Below the pieces are notes generated by a model that was given only the letters and a program-made list of their open reading frames with translations, was not told the DNA's origin and did not search any database. A DNA stretch of 64,000 nucleotides from Bacteroidales bacterium. Lineage in GTDB: Bacteria; Bacteroidota; Bacteroidia; Bacteroidales; UBA3663. A program made the position numbers and the translations under genes. Location: assembly GCA_017618715.1 (NCBI GenBank), contig JAFZTS010000026.1, positions 43,693 through 107,692 on the forward strand. The letters run 5' to 3'. Numbering within the stretch: position 1 is the stretch's first letter; each line of letters starts with the position of its first letter. Positions 37,595 through 46,631 of the stretch are shown in pieces.

Positions 37595-37627
37595 AAAGGG
37601 TTAGCAAATTCACTTCGCTAACCCTTT
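37595..37627 (-). terminator. Terminator hairpin after DUF4153 gene
   Basis: An 11-bp perfect stem (aaagggttagc/gctaacccttt) with an 11-nt loop lies 23 bp after the stop at 37650. A T-rich stretch (TTTGCTTTT) follows on the reverse strand; the plus side is also T-rich, so it may work in both directions. Confidence 0.75.
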
Positions 37628-37649
37628 TTATTATTTTCGTCGTTTGCCT

Positions 37650-39335
37650 CTATTTATAGAAGATGCGTGCACGATAGCTTATCGTGACTTTTTGACTGTC
37701 GCCATCGATAATGAGCCTATCGAAGGTGAGGATGACGGAGTCGCCGCGTTGCTTTTCGCGGAAATAGAGGGGATTGGAGTCGATGCCTTGTCCCTTTTTT
37801 CGTTCAAACTCGTTCAGATTGATTTCGAAGGTGAGCTTTTCTTCAACCATTCCTTCGGCGGTGAGGGTGAAGATGCTGTCGTTGATGCTCTTGTCGGACG
37901 GCTCGTAGTAGTTGCGATCCTTCGAGAACAGACATTTGTAACCCTGGGGAAGCAGGACGTAGTTGTTGGAGCTCCGATAGGAGAAAAACTCTTTTTCCTC
38001 TTCTTCTTTCGAAGATGGAAACCACCACATCGGGACATCGTCTTCGAGCCATACTGAGGTCTGATCCTTGTAGTTGTTGTCGAGGTAACGCAGCTGGTCG
38101 CGGGTGCGAAGGGCAACGTCTTCGGGCAAGGACTGCATCCACTGCTTGTACACGTCGCTCGACATGGGCAGTTTTTCGGGCTTGTATTGTGCCATGACGT
38201 CGTTGATCTGCTGCTTGTAGTGACGTTTGACAATCTCGCAGATGTTCATCGGTTGTGCGGAGGTGAGTAGGAGGATGGCGCCGAACGAGAGGGATATCCA
38301 ATGGATGCGGCGCGCCTTGTTTACAAAGAGCCCGATGCAGACGGCGTAGAACCAGAGGTTGAGCGTGAGGATGTACAGACGGTTGACGGTGATGCCATAG
38401 TCGCTGAACCTTCGCACAATCCCGACGGTCATGAGGATGACCAGAGGCAAGGCAAGGATGGGGAACCATCGTACCACCCAGCGTTCGAACGTCTTCGAGC
38501 CTTCGCTGCGCATGGCGGGGTAGAGGAGGAACTCGATGGCGATGATGCCGAACATCATGACGGTGACGAGTGTCGAGATGGAACTTTTGGGGAGTTCCCA
38601 GGTGAACAGGATCTTGGCGAGATAGAGGTAGAGCACCAGCATATAGCATGCCACGAGGGGGATGAAGAGGTAGCGCGTGGTGCCGGTGAGGAATCGGGAG
38701 GTGATAACCGAAGTGTCGTGCTTGCCGTCCCCTTCAGGCACACGAGAGAGCAGCAGGAGCAGGGGCAGCAGTAATCCGGAAAGGATGGCGAGCGAGGCGT
38801 AGAGCTTGCTGTCGATTTCGATGTTGAACAGCCCCTGAATACCTGCCAGCAACCCTTCGATACCAGCAGTCATCACACCTCCTATCAGGAACGAGAGCAC
38901 TAAGGCTATGAGCATGCGACGGGTGAAGTTCCAGGCTTTCACGTCGTTCTTTTCCTTATAGAAGGACAGGAACAGGATGCCAAGGATCAGCGCCACATAG
39001 ACGGCCGAACGTGCGATGTAAAGCGCGTAGTTGAATCGTGTACTGACTGAATTCCATAGGATGACGGCATCGATGAGAAGCAGGGCATGGGCTGCGATTG
39101 CTACGGTCCACACCACACGGGGGCGATGGTACTCCTCGGCCCATAGCGACAGCATGAGCGAAAGCAGGAAACCCGCTGTGAGGTAATAGACGGCTACGCC
39201 CCGATACTCTTCGCACCATATCATGATGATGAGAGCGAAGGCAAGGAGGACGGCGAAAATACACGCAACGGGGAACCGTCGGGTGACGTTGACCATCGAT
39301 TCGCGCAACGAAGAAATAGATGGTATAAGTGACAT
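37650..39335 (-). CDS. DUF4153 membrane protein
   Basis: A 561-residue protein with about ten hydrophobic segments across residues 20-355, including ITVNRLYILTLNLWFYAVC, the best-conserved part of DUF4153. A C-terminal soluble domain of about 190 residues (MAQYKPEKLPMSSDVYKQW.. to VTISYRARIFYK) follows. No function is established for the family. It lies 84 bp downstream of the alpha-2-macroglobulin gene on the same strand, with a long hairpin in between, so it may be read from the same message at a reduced level. Confidence 0.85.
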   Translation of the reverse strand: MSLIPSISSLRESMVNVTRRFPVACIFAVLLAFALIIMIWCEEYRGVAVYYLTAGFLLSLMLSLWAEEYHRPRVVWTVAIAAHALLLIDAVILWNSVSTRFNYALYIARSAVYVALILGILFLSFYKEKNDVKAWNFTRRMLIALVLSFLIGGVMTAGIEGLLAGIQGLFNIEIDSKLYASLAILSGLLLPLLLLLSRVPEGDGKHDTSVITSRFLTGTTRYLFIPLVACYMLVLYLYLAKILFTWELPKSSISTLVTVMMFGIIAIEFLLYPAMRSEGSKTFERWVVRWFPILALPLVILMTVGIVRRFSDYGITVNRLYILTLNLWFYAVCIGLFVNKARRIHWISLSFGAILLLTSAQPMNICEIVKRHYKQQINDVMAQYKPEKLPMSSDVYKQWMQSLPEDVALRTRDQLRYLDNNYKDQTSVWLEDDVPMWWFPSSKEEEEKEFFSYRSSNNYVLLPQGYKCLFSKDRNYYEPSDKSINDSIFTLTAEGMVEEKLTFEINLNEFERKKGQGIDSNPLYFREKQRGDSVILTFDRLIIDGDSQKVTISYRARIFYK

Positions 39336-39354
39336 GTCTTGAGGGATTAATTGT

Positions 39355-39403
39355 AATAGTGCCTATAGTTATTTTAGTTAATATATTCACTATAGGCACT
39401 ATT
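39355..39403 (-). terminator. 14-bp perfect inverted repeat after alpha-2-macroglobulin gene
   Basis: AATAGTGCCTATAG (39355-39368) and its exact complement (39390-39403) flank a 21-nt A/T-rich loop, 16 bp past the stop of the macroglobulin gene. No T-run follows on the reverse strand. It may attenuate, or protect the 3' end of the long upstream message. Confidence 0.55.
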
Positions 39404-39419
39404 TGATTAAGAGGGAAAA

Positions 39420-42400
39420 CTACTTTACAGTGATACGATATGCCCGTGTGTGAGCCACGTATTCGGGAGCGTAAGCACACTGAGCGGTGGTGATGCCTGA
39501 GAGGTACTGACCTATGCGATCGACGCGGAATTCGATGTCATAGGTCGTTGTGCCCTTGGTGAAGGCATCGAAGAAGATATCGGTCGAAGCGTCGTGCATG
39601 CTGACGTAGCCTCCACGGCCATTCATCCAACGATAGCCGGAGATTTGGCTGACGGGTTCGAAGCAGGCGGGACGCTGGGCACGTATCTGTACGAAGTCCA
39701 TGTCGCGGTCGGCGGTGATGATCACGCGGAGTGTCACCTTGTCGCCCACTTTCAACGTTTCGGTTTCGGGATTGAAGTCCTTGCCGTCCTTCATGAACTT
39801 GATAGTCACCTTCAGTTCGCCTGTCGTTTGGTTCTTTAGGCGATCCATATCCTCGAGATACTGTGCATAGAGAGCACCCCATGAGATAACGGGAAGCTCG
39901 GCTGCCGGAGCATTGCCCTTGATGGTGAGGTCGTGGATGGGCGAAGCGGTGATAGCATCATCGACATTGGTGCGCACGTAGCCGAGTTGTTCGGCCAGGA
40001 AGCGCGTGGTGTCGATAGGTGTGGGAAGCATACTGCTGTCGATGCTGAACGATCGTTGCAAGGTCTGCGGACGTGCCGTGACCTGTTTGCCGCTGGCTTC
40101 GGCACCCGTGAGCAGGAAGTCGAGGGCCGAGAGCGTGTTCATCTCGTTGTCCCATATCTGTGTCTGCTTCTGGCGAAGCAGCCAAACCTGCATCTCGTTG
40201 AGGAGCTGCTCCTTGTCGTTGCGTGACGATTGGCGGATGGCACGCATGGCAGCGAGCTGGGTGGGGATGCGGTAGTCGCGCCACGAGTAGTAGGCTTGGT
40301 CGGTGGCGTAGTAGCGTCCCATGCCGGGCTTGGTGATGGTGTATTCGACAGCTGACTCCAGGAAGTAGTCAGCACTTTGGGTATGGCCGAAGGTACGCAG
40401 TACGCAGGCTGCCACGGTGCGACCGTGGATGGTGAGATCGCGCACATTCTTCTCAATATCCTTCAAGTAAGCTTCGCGCATGGTGTCCACTTTTTTGCTG
40501 ACCTTATGGTCAGGCACGAGCGAGCTGACATAGAGGTACTGGAGGGTGTTATTGCTGGCCGTGATGGGGAGCTTCTTGCTGATGCAGTACTCGTAATGTT
40601 CGAGCTCCTTCTCGTCGAGGAAACGCAGGCCGTGTTCGAGCATCTTGGCTACATCGTCCAGTCTTTCTTTGCCCTCGGCATTGATCAGCATGGCAAGGTC
40701 TTCGCAGATGGCGAGCGTCATGTAGTAGCTGCCCTTCATGCCTTCGAACCAGCTCCAAGAACCATCACCAAGCTGCAGCTTCTGAAGGCGTGTGCGTGCC
40801 TTTTCAATACGCTCATCCATCAGACGATCGTTGAAGAGGTCAATCATGCGGGCGCGCTGTTCGGCTTCCAGCAAAGCGTCGTTGACCCATGGGGATTCCT
40901 TGAGCACGATGTCACGCAGGTCCTCGTTGCGGTTGAGCTGGCTCTGCTGGTCGGTGCCTGCCTGTTGGGCGGCACGCAGGGCATTCTCGAAGCCCGGGAT
41001 GCTTTGTGCGATGCGACGAGCCACAATGTTGGCATAAAGCGAAGCAGCATACCAGGTGGCGCAGTCGTAGGCAGGCAATTTGATGCCGTCGAGGGCCGTG
41101 ATGACGGTCCATTCGGGACGATCGGTGTATTCGAAGAGCAGGCGCTTATGGGTAGCTGTGGCGCTGCCCTCATTGAAGAGGCTGCTGATGTCGATGTGCT
41201 TCTCCTGCTCGTCGCGTGTCACGTAGAACGGGATGGCCTCGGTGACGTATTTCTTCGAGGTGAGCACAGGCAGGAAGTTGCGTTCGCCGTCGGAGAAGTC
41301 GCCGCTCACGCCGCTCACTTCGCAGATGAGCATCGGGAAGCGGTCGTCGATGTCGATGTCGAAGGTAACTGCAGTGGTTTGACCCACGTCGACCGTGAAA
41401 GGTTGCGTAGCGATATAGACTTCCTGTTCGGTCTCGGCATCGAGCAGACGCAGCCGTGCCGTGCCGCTCAACGGTTTCTCGCCCTGGTTGATGATGCGCG
41501 TGGCGATGGATGCCTTGTCGCCCTCACGCACGAAGCGTGGCAGGTTGGGTTGCACCATGAAGTCCTTGCGACTCACAGCGGTGGCCAGGATATGGCCGTA
41601 GTTGACGTCCTTGTCGTGTGCCAGGCCGAGGAACTTCCATTCGGTAAGGCTTTCAGGTAGGGTGAAGCTGATGCTGACGTTTCCGTTGGCATCGGAGAGG
41701 AGGTGGGGATAGAAGAAGGCGGTCTCGGCAAAGTTGCTGCGAAGCTGCGGGGCGGGTGAAGTTCCTTCGGCTTCGGATTCCTGCTGGTAAGCTTCTTCTT
41801 CGGCCACTACGTCAAAGGCGGTGGCAGACTTCGCCATGGCCATGTTTGCGGCGGGAGCCATCTCAATCTCCGCGACTTCCATATCGTCTTCGACGGCAAC
41901 CAAACCATCTTCGACGGCCATCGTCTCATATACTGCACCAGGTGCTGCACCAAGAGCGGCTCCACGCACTAGCATACGGCGATTGCGGCGCCAGCGTTGG
42001 TGGATGTATTCGGTGAGCTCATCGTAGCGGCGGCTGCGTATCGACTTTCCGCTGAAGGCGCGGGTGGCATGTACACTCGTGCCGTAGTTGGGGCGCGAGG
42101 TGTTGTTTTCGAACGAACGTATCAGGCGCGGGAACGACAGCGAGAAGGGCAGTGAGTGGAAGGCAAACTGATCGAGTGATGCGTCGTACATTGTGGCTAG
42201 CAGTTCGGCTCCGACAACGGGCTTGCCGTCCTTGCCTTGGATGGTGAGCGTCCACGTCTCGTCCTGTCCGGGATAGAGTCGGTCACGGAATGTGCTCCAG
42301 GCAAGCTTGAGTTGCTTTTTGGGACGCACATAGGTCAATGTGGCCGATTCGTTGCATACACTTCCGTCGCGAGCATACCAGATGAAGAGTCTGACACCGT

Positions 42401-45134
42401 CGCCGTAGCTTGCATCGTAAGGGATGGTGAGACGATAGAGTTCGCGTCCCAGTTCAAAGCTGCCACGCTCCACGATGCGGGTGTTGGAGAGTATCATGTA
42501 GCTCACATAGACATCTTTTTTCGTAGGGCTGAAGATTACCTCGGCAGGCTTGTTCTCCGAAAACTCGTTTTCGGTGACGTGGAAGAAGCCGTTGGCAAAG
42601 CGTGTGCGGTTCTTCTGTGTTTCGTCCGACTTCATCTTGCCGGGGAAAAGCGGGATAGCGGCCTTCGAGTCAAAGAGGGAGACATTCTTGTAGGCACTGA
42701 TGCCTGCTGGCTGTCCTGCATCGTCGGTGGCAATGGCTTTGATATAGTATTCGCCGGGGAGCAAGGATGGTAGCTCGATGGGCACGCCGGTTTGAAAGTT
42801 ACCCTTGTGAAGTACGGTCTCCGAATTGTCGTTGCTTGGTTTTAATTCAAAGTAGCCCGATGCCTTGACGTCCTCTCCGTTGGCGTTGCGTGCCTTGATG
42901 ACTATATGCTCCGAACCACTGACGTCGAATGGACTATTGGCATTGATGCTCAAGCTATACGGCTGGCGCGATACGGCCGTGGTGTAGGAGGCACTGTGTG
43001 TCTCACCGGCCATGTCGGTGATGTCAAAAGTGACGCGGTAGCGCAGCATCTGGTCGCTGTAAACCTCGTCGAGTTTCTTGGGGTCGAGGTAGAGGGGGAT
43101 GGTGATGCGTCCTGCATCATCGGTCAGTCCTTCACCTTCGCTGAGCTCTTCCCAACCTCCGAAGTTCCATAACCAGAAGCTGCACTTGGCCGTCTCGATA
43201 CGATATTTGACCTGGGCACCCTGCACGGGCACGTCGGCGTAGGTCTTGGCAATAGCCTCGATGTCGATGGTGTCGCCGATCTTGATCTCACGTCCTCCGG
43301 CATCGGCAGCCTTAGCTGTGACGTCGAAGGTGGGTCGCTTGTATTCCTCGACGCGGAAAGAGACACTGCTGCGGTTGTTGTCCGAGATGGAGAACATGCC
43401 TGGCAACCTGTCTGTAGGGATGACGAATTCGCAGTCGTAGCTGCCGTACTCGTTGGTCACCACATCGCGTGTTTCGATCTTCTTGCCGTTGGCGTCGTTG
43501 AGGGTGATGGTGAACTTGCGGTCGGGCGCCACTTGGGTGTTGTCGCCGTGTTGTTGATAGACGATGGCCGAGACATGGACAGTCTGTCCTGGGCGATAGA
43601 TGGCGCGGTCGGTGAAGAGTTTGCTGTTCAACTCAGACTGCTTCCCTCTTGAGTCGTTGTAGTAGAGATATGTCTTGCTGGTCTTGTCGTTGGTGCCTTT
43701 GATGCAAGCCCAGGCATATGCACGTCGATCGCTGGCCGGGATGAGGACTTCGCCCTTGCTGTTGACGGTATAGTAATGCTGGTTGTCAGCATTATAATCT
43801 TCAAGAACCACTGAGGCATTGGACACGGGACGGCCTGTCTCGATGTCGCAGACGAAGGCGAGAGTCTCCTTGCTGGGCAGTTCGAAGAGGAAGAGTCGCA
43901 GCGAGGTAATCTCGATGTCGTCGATGGCCACGCGTTGCGGTGTTCGAGCGATAAAGATATAATGTCCCGCAGGCAGTGAGAACTGATCGATGCGCTTGCC
44001 GCTGGTGGGCAGGTTCTCGGCACGACGTGCCACGCAGAGGCTATCGTCGCCTAGGGTGTATGTGCGGCTATCGATGAGCTTTCCGTCAGTCTTGAACTGG
44101 CGGTTCTTGTCCATGCCATTGTATAGGCGTACTTCGACAGTGGCCTGTGTCTGGTTCTTGTAACGCAGTTCGATGTCGAAGGGTTGGTTGGGAAGGATGC
44201 CCGAAGGCACGTCGAGGGTGCAGGTGGGATTCATCATCTCGCCTTCCACGTTCGAAAAGTAGGGAGCACAATAAGATCCCTGATACTGCTTCTGAGCCCA
44301 GCGTGCAAAGGTCAGCTTCTCGTCATCGTTATAGAATGTCTCGCAGTAAGTCTTGCCCACATCGGCACCTGCCTCGATGTCCTTGGTTTCCTCGACGAGG
44401 GCTTTGAGCGCAGCGTTATACTCGCTGGACGACATGCGGAGTTTGTAATCTTCGTGCCGATGCATCCTGTCAAGATACTGGAGTTGGGTGAGGGCATAGG
44501 CATCGCGCGGCCCGTTCTTCTTATAGTAGGCGGCCACTTCACCAAGGAGTTGGGCCTGCTCACTCTCTTCCATTTGTGCGTTTTGCAGGACAAAGCGGGT
44601 GAGCAGCGACAGCATGTCGTGCTGATAGAGCTTGCTGTCCTCACCCCTCTGGATGAGGGGATCATAGCCGGTCGCTGAGGCTTTGGCGAGGGCGGGCTTG
44701 TCTTTCAGTGCGAGGGCGAAGTGTTCGCGAGCCTTTGTGCTGTAGTCGCTCTGTGTCTCTTCGTCAAAGTCGGAGATATGGCTATCCTTCATGGCGAGAT
44801 ATGCCGAGCCCATGATGGCATTATAGACGGCATCCTGAACAGGACCTTTGTGGGGAAAAGGCGGGAAGTTGGCAATAAGGAAGCTGTCTGGGTCGATGTC
44901 ACACTTGGTTTCGACAATAGTGATCCACGCCTTGGCAAGATGGGGGAAGTTCTTTTCCTTCTGTGCCTTGTCGTAGATTTTCTGTGCCTCGTCAATCACT
45001 TTGCGTGGCATGTCCTTCTGCTTAAGGTCGAAAACGTTGTTCCAAAGGTCATCATAACCTTGACTGTTGGATTTGGAGAATGGTAGAATGCTCATAATGG
45101 CGGTTAAGGCAGCAATAAAAAGATTACGTTTCAT
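39420..45134 (-). CDS. Bacterial alpha-2-macroglobulin family protein with degenerate thioester site
   Basis: A 1904-residue exported protein: signal peptide (MKRNLFIAALTAIMSILPFSKSNSQ), helical TPR-like N-terminus, MG1/MG2 domains (YRPGQTVHVSAIVYQQHG), bait/MG7 region with a low-complexity acidic patch (about residues 1070-1130), A2M domain (ETAFFYPHLLSDANGNVSISFTLPESLTEWKF, about 1140-1175), thioester/TED helical domain and C-terminal receptor-like MG domain. At the thioester position the sequence is YDCATWYA (C1358) instead of CxEQ, so the Cys is kept but the Glu-Gln pair is lost and a covalent trap cannot form. It is probably a periplasmic protease trap or envelope protein. It follows the PL1 gene by 39 bp. 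Confidence 0.9.
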   Translation of the reverse strand: MKRNLFIAALTAIMSILPFSKSNSQGYDDLWNNVFDLKQKDMPRKVIDEAQKIYDKAQKEKNFPHLAKAWITIVETKCDIDPDSFLIANFPPFPHKGPVQDAVYNAIMGSAYLAMKDSHISDFDEETQSDYSTKAREHFALALKDKPALAKASATGYDPLIQRGEDSKLYQHDMLSLLTRFVLQNAQMEESEQAQLLGEVAAYYKKNGPRDAYALTQLQYLDRMHRHEDYKLRMSSSEYNAALKALVEETKDIEAGADVGKTYCETFYNDDEKLTFARWAQKQYQGSYCAPYFSNVEGEMMNPTCTLDVPSGILPNQPFDIELRYKNQTQATVEVRLYNGMDKNRQFKTDGKLIDSRTYTLGDDSLCVARRAENLPTSGKRIDQFSLPAGHYIFIARTPQRVAIDDIEITSLRLFLFELPSKETLAFVCDIETGRPVSNASVVLEDYNADNQHYYTVNSKGEVLIPASDRRAYAWACIKGTNDKTSKTYLYYNDSRGKQSELNSKLFTDRAIYRPGQTVHVSAIVYQQHGDNTQVAPDRKFTITLNDANGKKIETRDVVTNEYGSYDCEFVIPTDRLPGMFSISDNNRSSVSFRVEEYKRPTFDVTAKAADAGGREIKIGDTIDIEAIAKTYADVPVQGAQVKYRIETAKCSFWLWNFGGWEELSEGEGLTDDAGRITIPLYLDPKKLDEVYSDQMLRYRVTFDITDMAGETHSASYTTAVSRQPYSLSINANSPFDVSGSEHIVIKARNANGEDVKASGYFELKPSNDNSETVLHKGNFQTGVPIELPSLLPGEYYIKAIATDDAGQPAGISAYKNVSLFDSKAAIPLFPGKMKSDETQKNRTRFANGFFHVTENEFSENKPAEVIFSPTKKDVYVSYMILSNTRIVERGSFELGRELYRLTIPYDASYGDGVRLFIWYARDGSVCNESATLTYVRPKKQLKLAWSTFRDRLYPGQDETWTLTIQGKDGKPVVGAELLATMYDASLDQFAFHSLPFSLSFPRLIRSFENNTSRPNYGTSVHATRAFSGKSIRSRRYDELTEYIHQRWRRNRRMLVRGAALGAAPGAVYETMAVEDGLVAVEDDMEVAEIEMAPAANMAMAKSATAFDVVAEEEAYQQESEAEGTSPAPQLRSNFAETAFFYPHLLSDANGNVSISFTLPESLTEWKFLGLAHDKDVNYGHILATAVSRKDFMVQPNLPRFVREGDKASIATRIINQGEKPLSGTARLRLLDAETEQEVYIATQPFTVDVGQTTAVTFDIDIDDRFPMLICEVSGVSGDFSDGERNFLPVLTSKKYVTEAIPFYVTRDEQEKHIDISSLFNEGSATATHKRLLFEYTDRPEWTVITALDGIKLPAYDCATWYAASLYANIVARRIAQSIPGFENALRAAQQAGTDQQSQLNRNEDLRDIVLKESPWVNDALLEAEQRARMIDLFNDRLMDERIEKARTRLQKLQLGDGSWSWFEGMKGSYYMTLAICEDLAMLINAEGKERLDDVAKMLEHGLRFLDEKELEHYEYCISKKLPITASNNTLQYLYVSSLVPDHKVSKKVDTMREAYLKDIEKNVRDLTIHGRTVAACVLRTFGHTQSADYFLESAVEYTITKPGMGRYYATDQAYYSWRDYRIPTQLAAMRAIRQSSRNDKEQLLNEMQVWLLRQKQTQIWDNEMNTLSALDFLLTGAEASGKQVTARPQTLQRSFSIDSSMLPTPIDTTRFLAEQLGYVRTNVDDAITASPIHDLTIKGNAPAAELPVISWGALYAQYLEDMDRLKNQTTGELKVTIKFMKDGKDFNPETETLKVGDKVTLRVIITADRDMDFVQIRAQRPACFEPVSQISGYRWMNGRGGYVSMHDASTDIFFDAFTKGTTTYDIEFRVDRIGQYLSGITTAQCAYAPEYVAHTRAYRITVK

Positions 45135-45173
45135 GATGTAGTGTTTTTGGGGGGAAGATTGGAAGACGAAGGA

Positions 45174-46394
45174 TTATTCCTTCGAGATGTACAACGGGTC
45201 GGAGAGGGTGGCACCTGCCTGCTTGCCTACGATAGCCGGCACATCTTCGACGGCGATGGTTTCGTAGCGATAGGGGAGTGTGACACTTCCCAGGTCGGCA
45301 GGTTGTTCGAACGGCTCAGTGTAATGGTTGCCGACGAAAACGAATGCCTTGGAATCCTTTTGCGAGAAGATTCTCTTGACACCCTTGGCAAAATAGCAGC
45401 CCTCGATGAGGAACTCCGAGTGGAAGCGCGGGTTGGCGGCAGCACTGTTGCCTGCACAGGTGTAGAGGTCGTTGAGCAGATGGATGGTGCCGAAGCGAAC
45501 CATCGGCATGCGTTGGTCACAGCCTTCGCCCCATTCGCAGCAGGCAAAGGTGACGTTCAGGTTGTCCTCGCCATTATGCTCGGCACGGTCGCTTGAGCCG
45601 ACGAGGTTGGTGTTGGCGTGGATGTAGGTGCGCTCGGTGTAGCGGAAGCGACACCACGTGACGGAGATGAAGTCCGAGAAGCTGTTGATGTCGAAGTTGC
45701 CGTCCATGCCGTCGATGAACTCCACATGATCAACCCAGACGTGCTGAGAGCCACGGCTGAGAGTAAGCAGATCATCACCACCCACGTCGATAGCACCTGG
45801 CCCTTGCAGGGTCAGGTTGCGGATGATGATGTTCTTGCAGTTGGAGATATTGAAGAGACCGGCATTACGAAACATCTCTTCAGGGTCTTTCATCTGGTCG
45901 ATAAGGGTTTGGCGGATGAGATATTCACGAGGCTCACCCACTGGTTTTCCGTTTGAGAGGGTCAATACTTTATCTGCTTTCGAAGTGTTCTGTTCGAGGA
46001 CTTTCTTGTCGTTCATCAACTGGTGTATCTCGGGACTTAGAAAGAATTGGGTGCAGATGCGGGCATTGTTGATGCCGACGATGGTCTTGTTCTGGAGATC
46101 TTTGAACCGCATCGTGCTGCTGATAGTGAAGTCACCCTTGCTGCCATCAAGGATAATGATGTCGTTCTCCTGGATGGCTTTGATGAGAGTGTTGCGCATG
46201 TCGCCACCCGTGCTTGTGAGCGTGATGGTGCTTGGACTTGCTACAGCGATTCCCCCCGTCACGCGGTAGTCATCTCCCGAGGTGAGCGAAGTGCAATTGG
46301 CCCAACCGAAGGGGCGGTTGAGGTCGGGATGCTGCGCCGAAAGTGTAGTCGCCAGCATCAATAGGGGTAAGGTGAGTGTCATCGGGTGTTTCAT
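45174..46394 (-). CDS. Secreted pectate lyase, PL1
   Basis: A 406-residue protein with a signal peptide (MKHPMTLTLPLLMLATTLSAQ) and the PL1 beta-helix pattern: NPN-like start, KTIVGINNARI, the calcium-site segment VWVDHVEFIDGMDGNFDI (about 222-239), and the catalytic arginine region QRMPMVRFG (R295, R300). It cleaves de-esterified homogalacturonan by beta-elimination outside the cytoplasm. It is outside the main susC locus but functionally linked to it. The next gene downstream is the alpha-2-macroglobulin. No clean TAnnTTTG promoter is found upstream (a TACGTTTTG near 46490 is one base too long). Confidence 0.93.
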   Translation of the reverse strand: MKHPMTLTLPLLMLATTLSAQHPDLNRPFGWANCTSLTSGDDYRVTGGIAVASPSTITLTSTGGDMRNTLIKAIQENDIIILDGSKGDFTISSTMRFKDLQNKTIVGINNARICTQFFLSPEIHQLMNDKKVLEQNTSKADKVLTLSNGKPVGEPREYLIRQTLIDQMKDPEEMFRNAGLFNISNCKNIIIRNLTLQGPGAIDVGGDDLLTLSRGSQHVWVDHVEFIDGMDGNFDINSFSDFISVTWCRFRYTERTYIHANTNLVGSSDRAEHNGEDNLNVTFACCEWGEGCDQRMPMVRFGTIHLLNDLYTCAGNSAAANPRFHSEFLIEGCYFAKGVKRIFSQKDSKAFVFVGNHYTEPFEQPADLGSVTLPYRYETIAVEDVPAIVGKQAGATLSDPLYISKE

Positions 46395-46509
46395 AACTAT
46401 AAGACTTGTTTCGAAAGGTGGGTTTAATATGGATTTATTTAAAAGGTATTAAAAAAGGTGAAGACGAAGGGTGGCGCCTGACTCAAAACGTAAGATTTTG
46501 AATCGATGA

Positions 46510-46613
46510 TAAAAAACACGAATTATCATTTGAACATGAATATCGAGGGATGGGGTTATGGGATTTGGGGGTTGGGGTTGCGATAATTCATGAACAGGGA
46601 TGATAATTCGTGT
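46510..46613 (-). terminator. Large hairpin with G-rich loop after secA
   Basis: Perfect 14-bp arms (46516-46529 and 46600-46613), extended inward by a second imperfect pairing (46531-46545 with 46581-46596), close on a loop with five G-runs on the plus strand (46547-46577). On the reverse strand the outer arm is followed by six T residues. This suits a secA terminator 18 bp past its stop, with a potential G-quadruplex on the opposite strand. Confidence 0.65.
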
Positions 46614-46631
46614 AGGGTTATTCAAGGGCAA

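Noticed and set aside
40377..41660. A 427-codon plus-strand frame within the alpha-2-macroglobulin region
   Set aside because: It is antisense to the A2M thioester region and has no recognisable domain.
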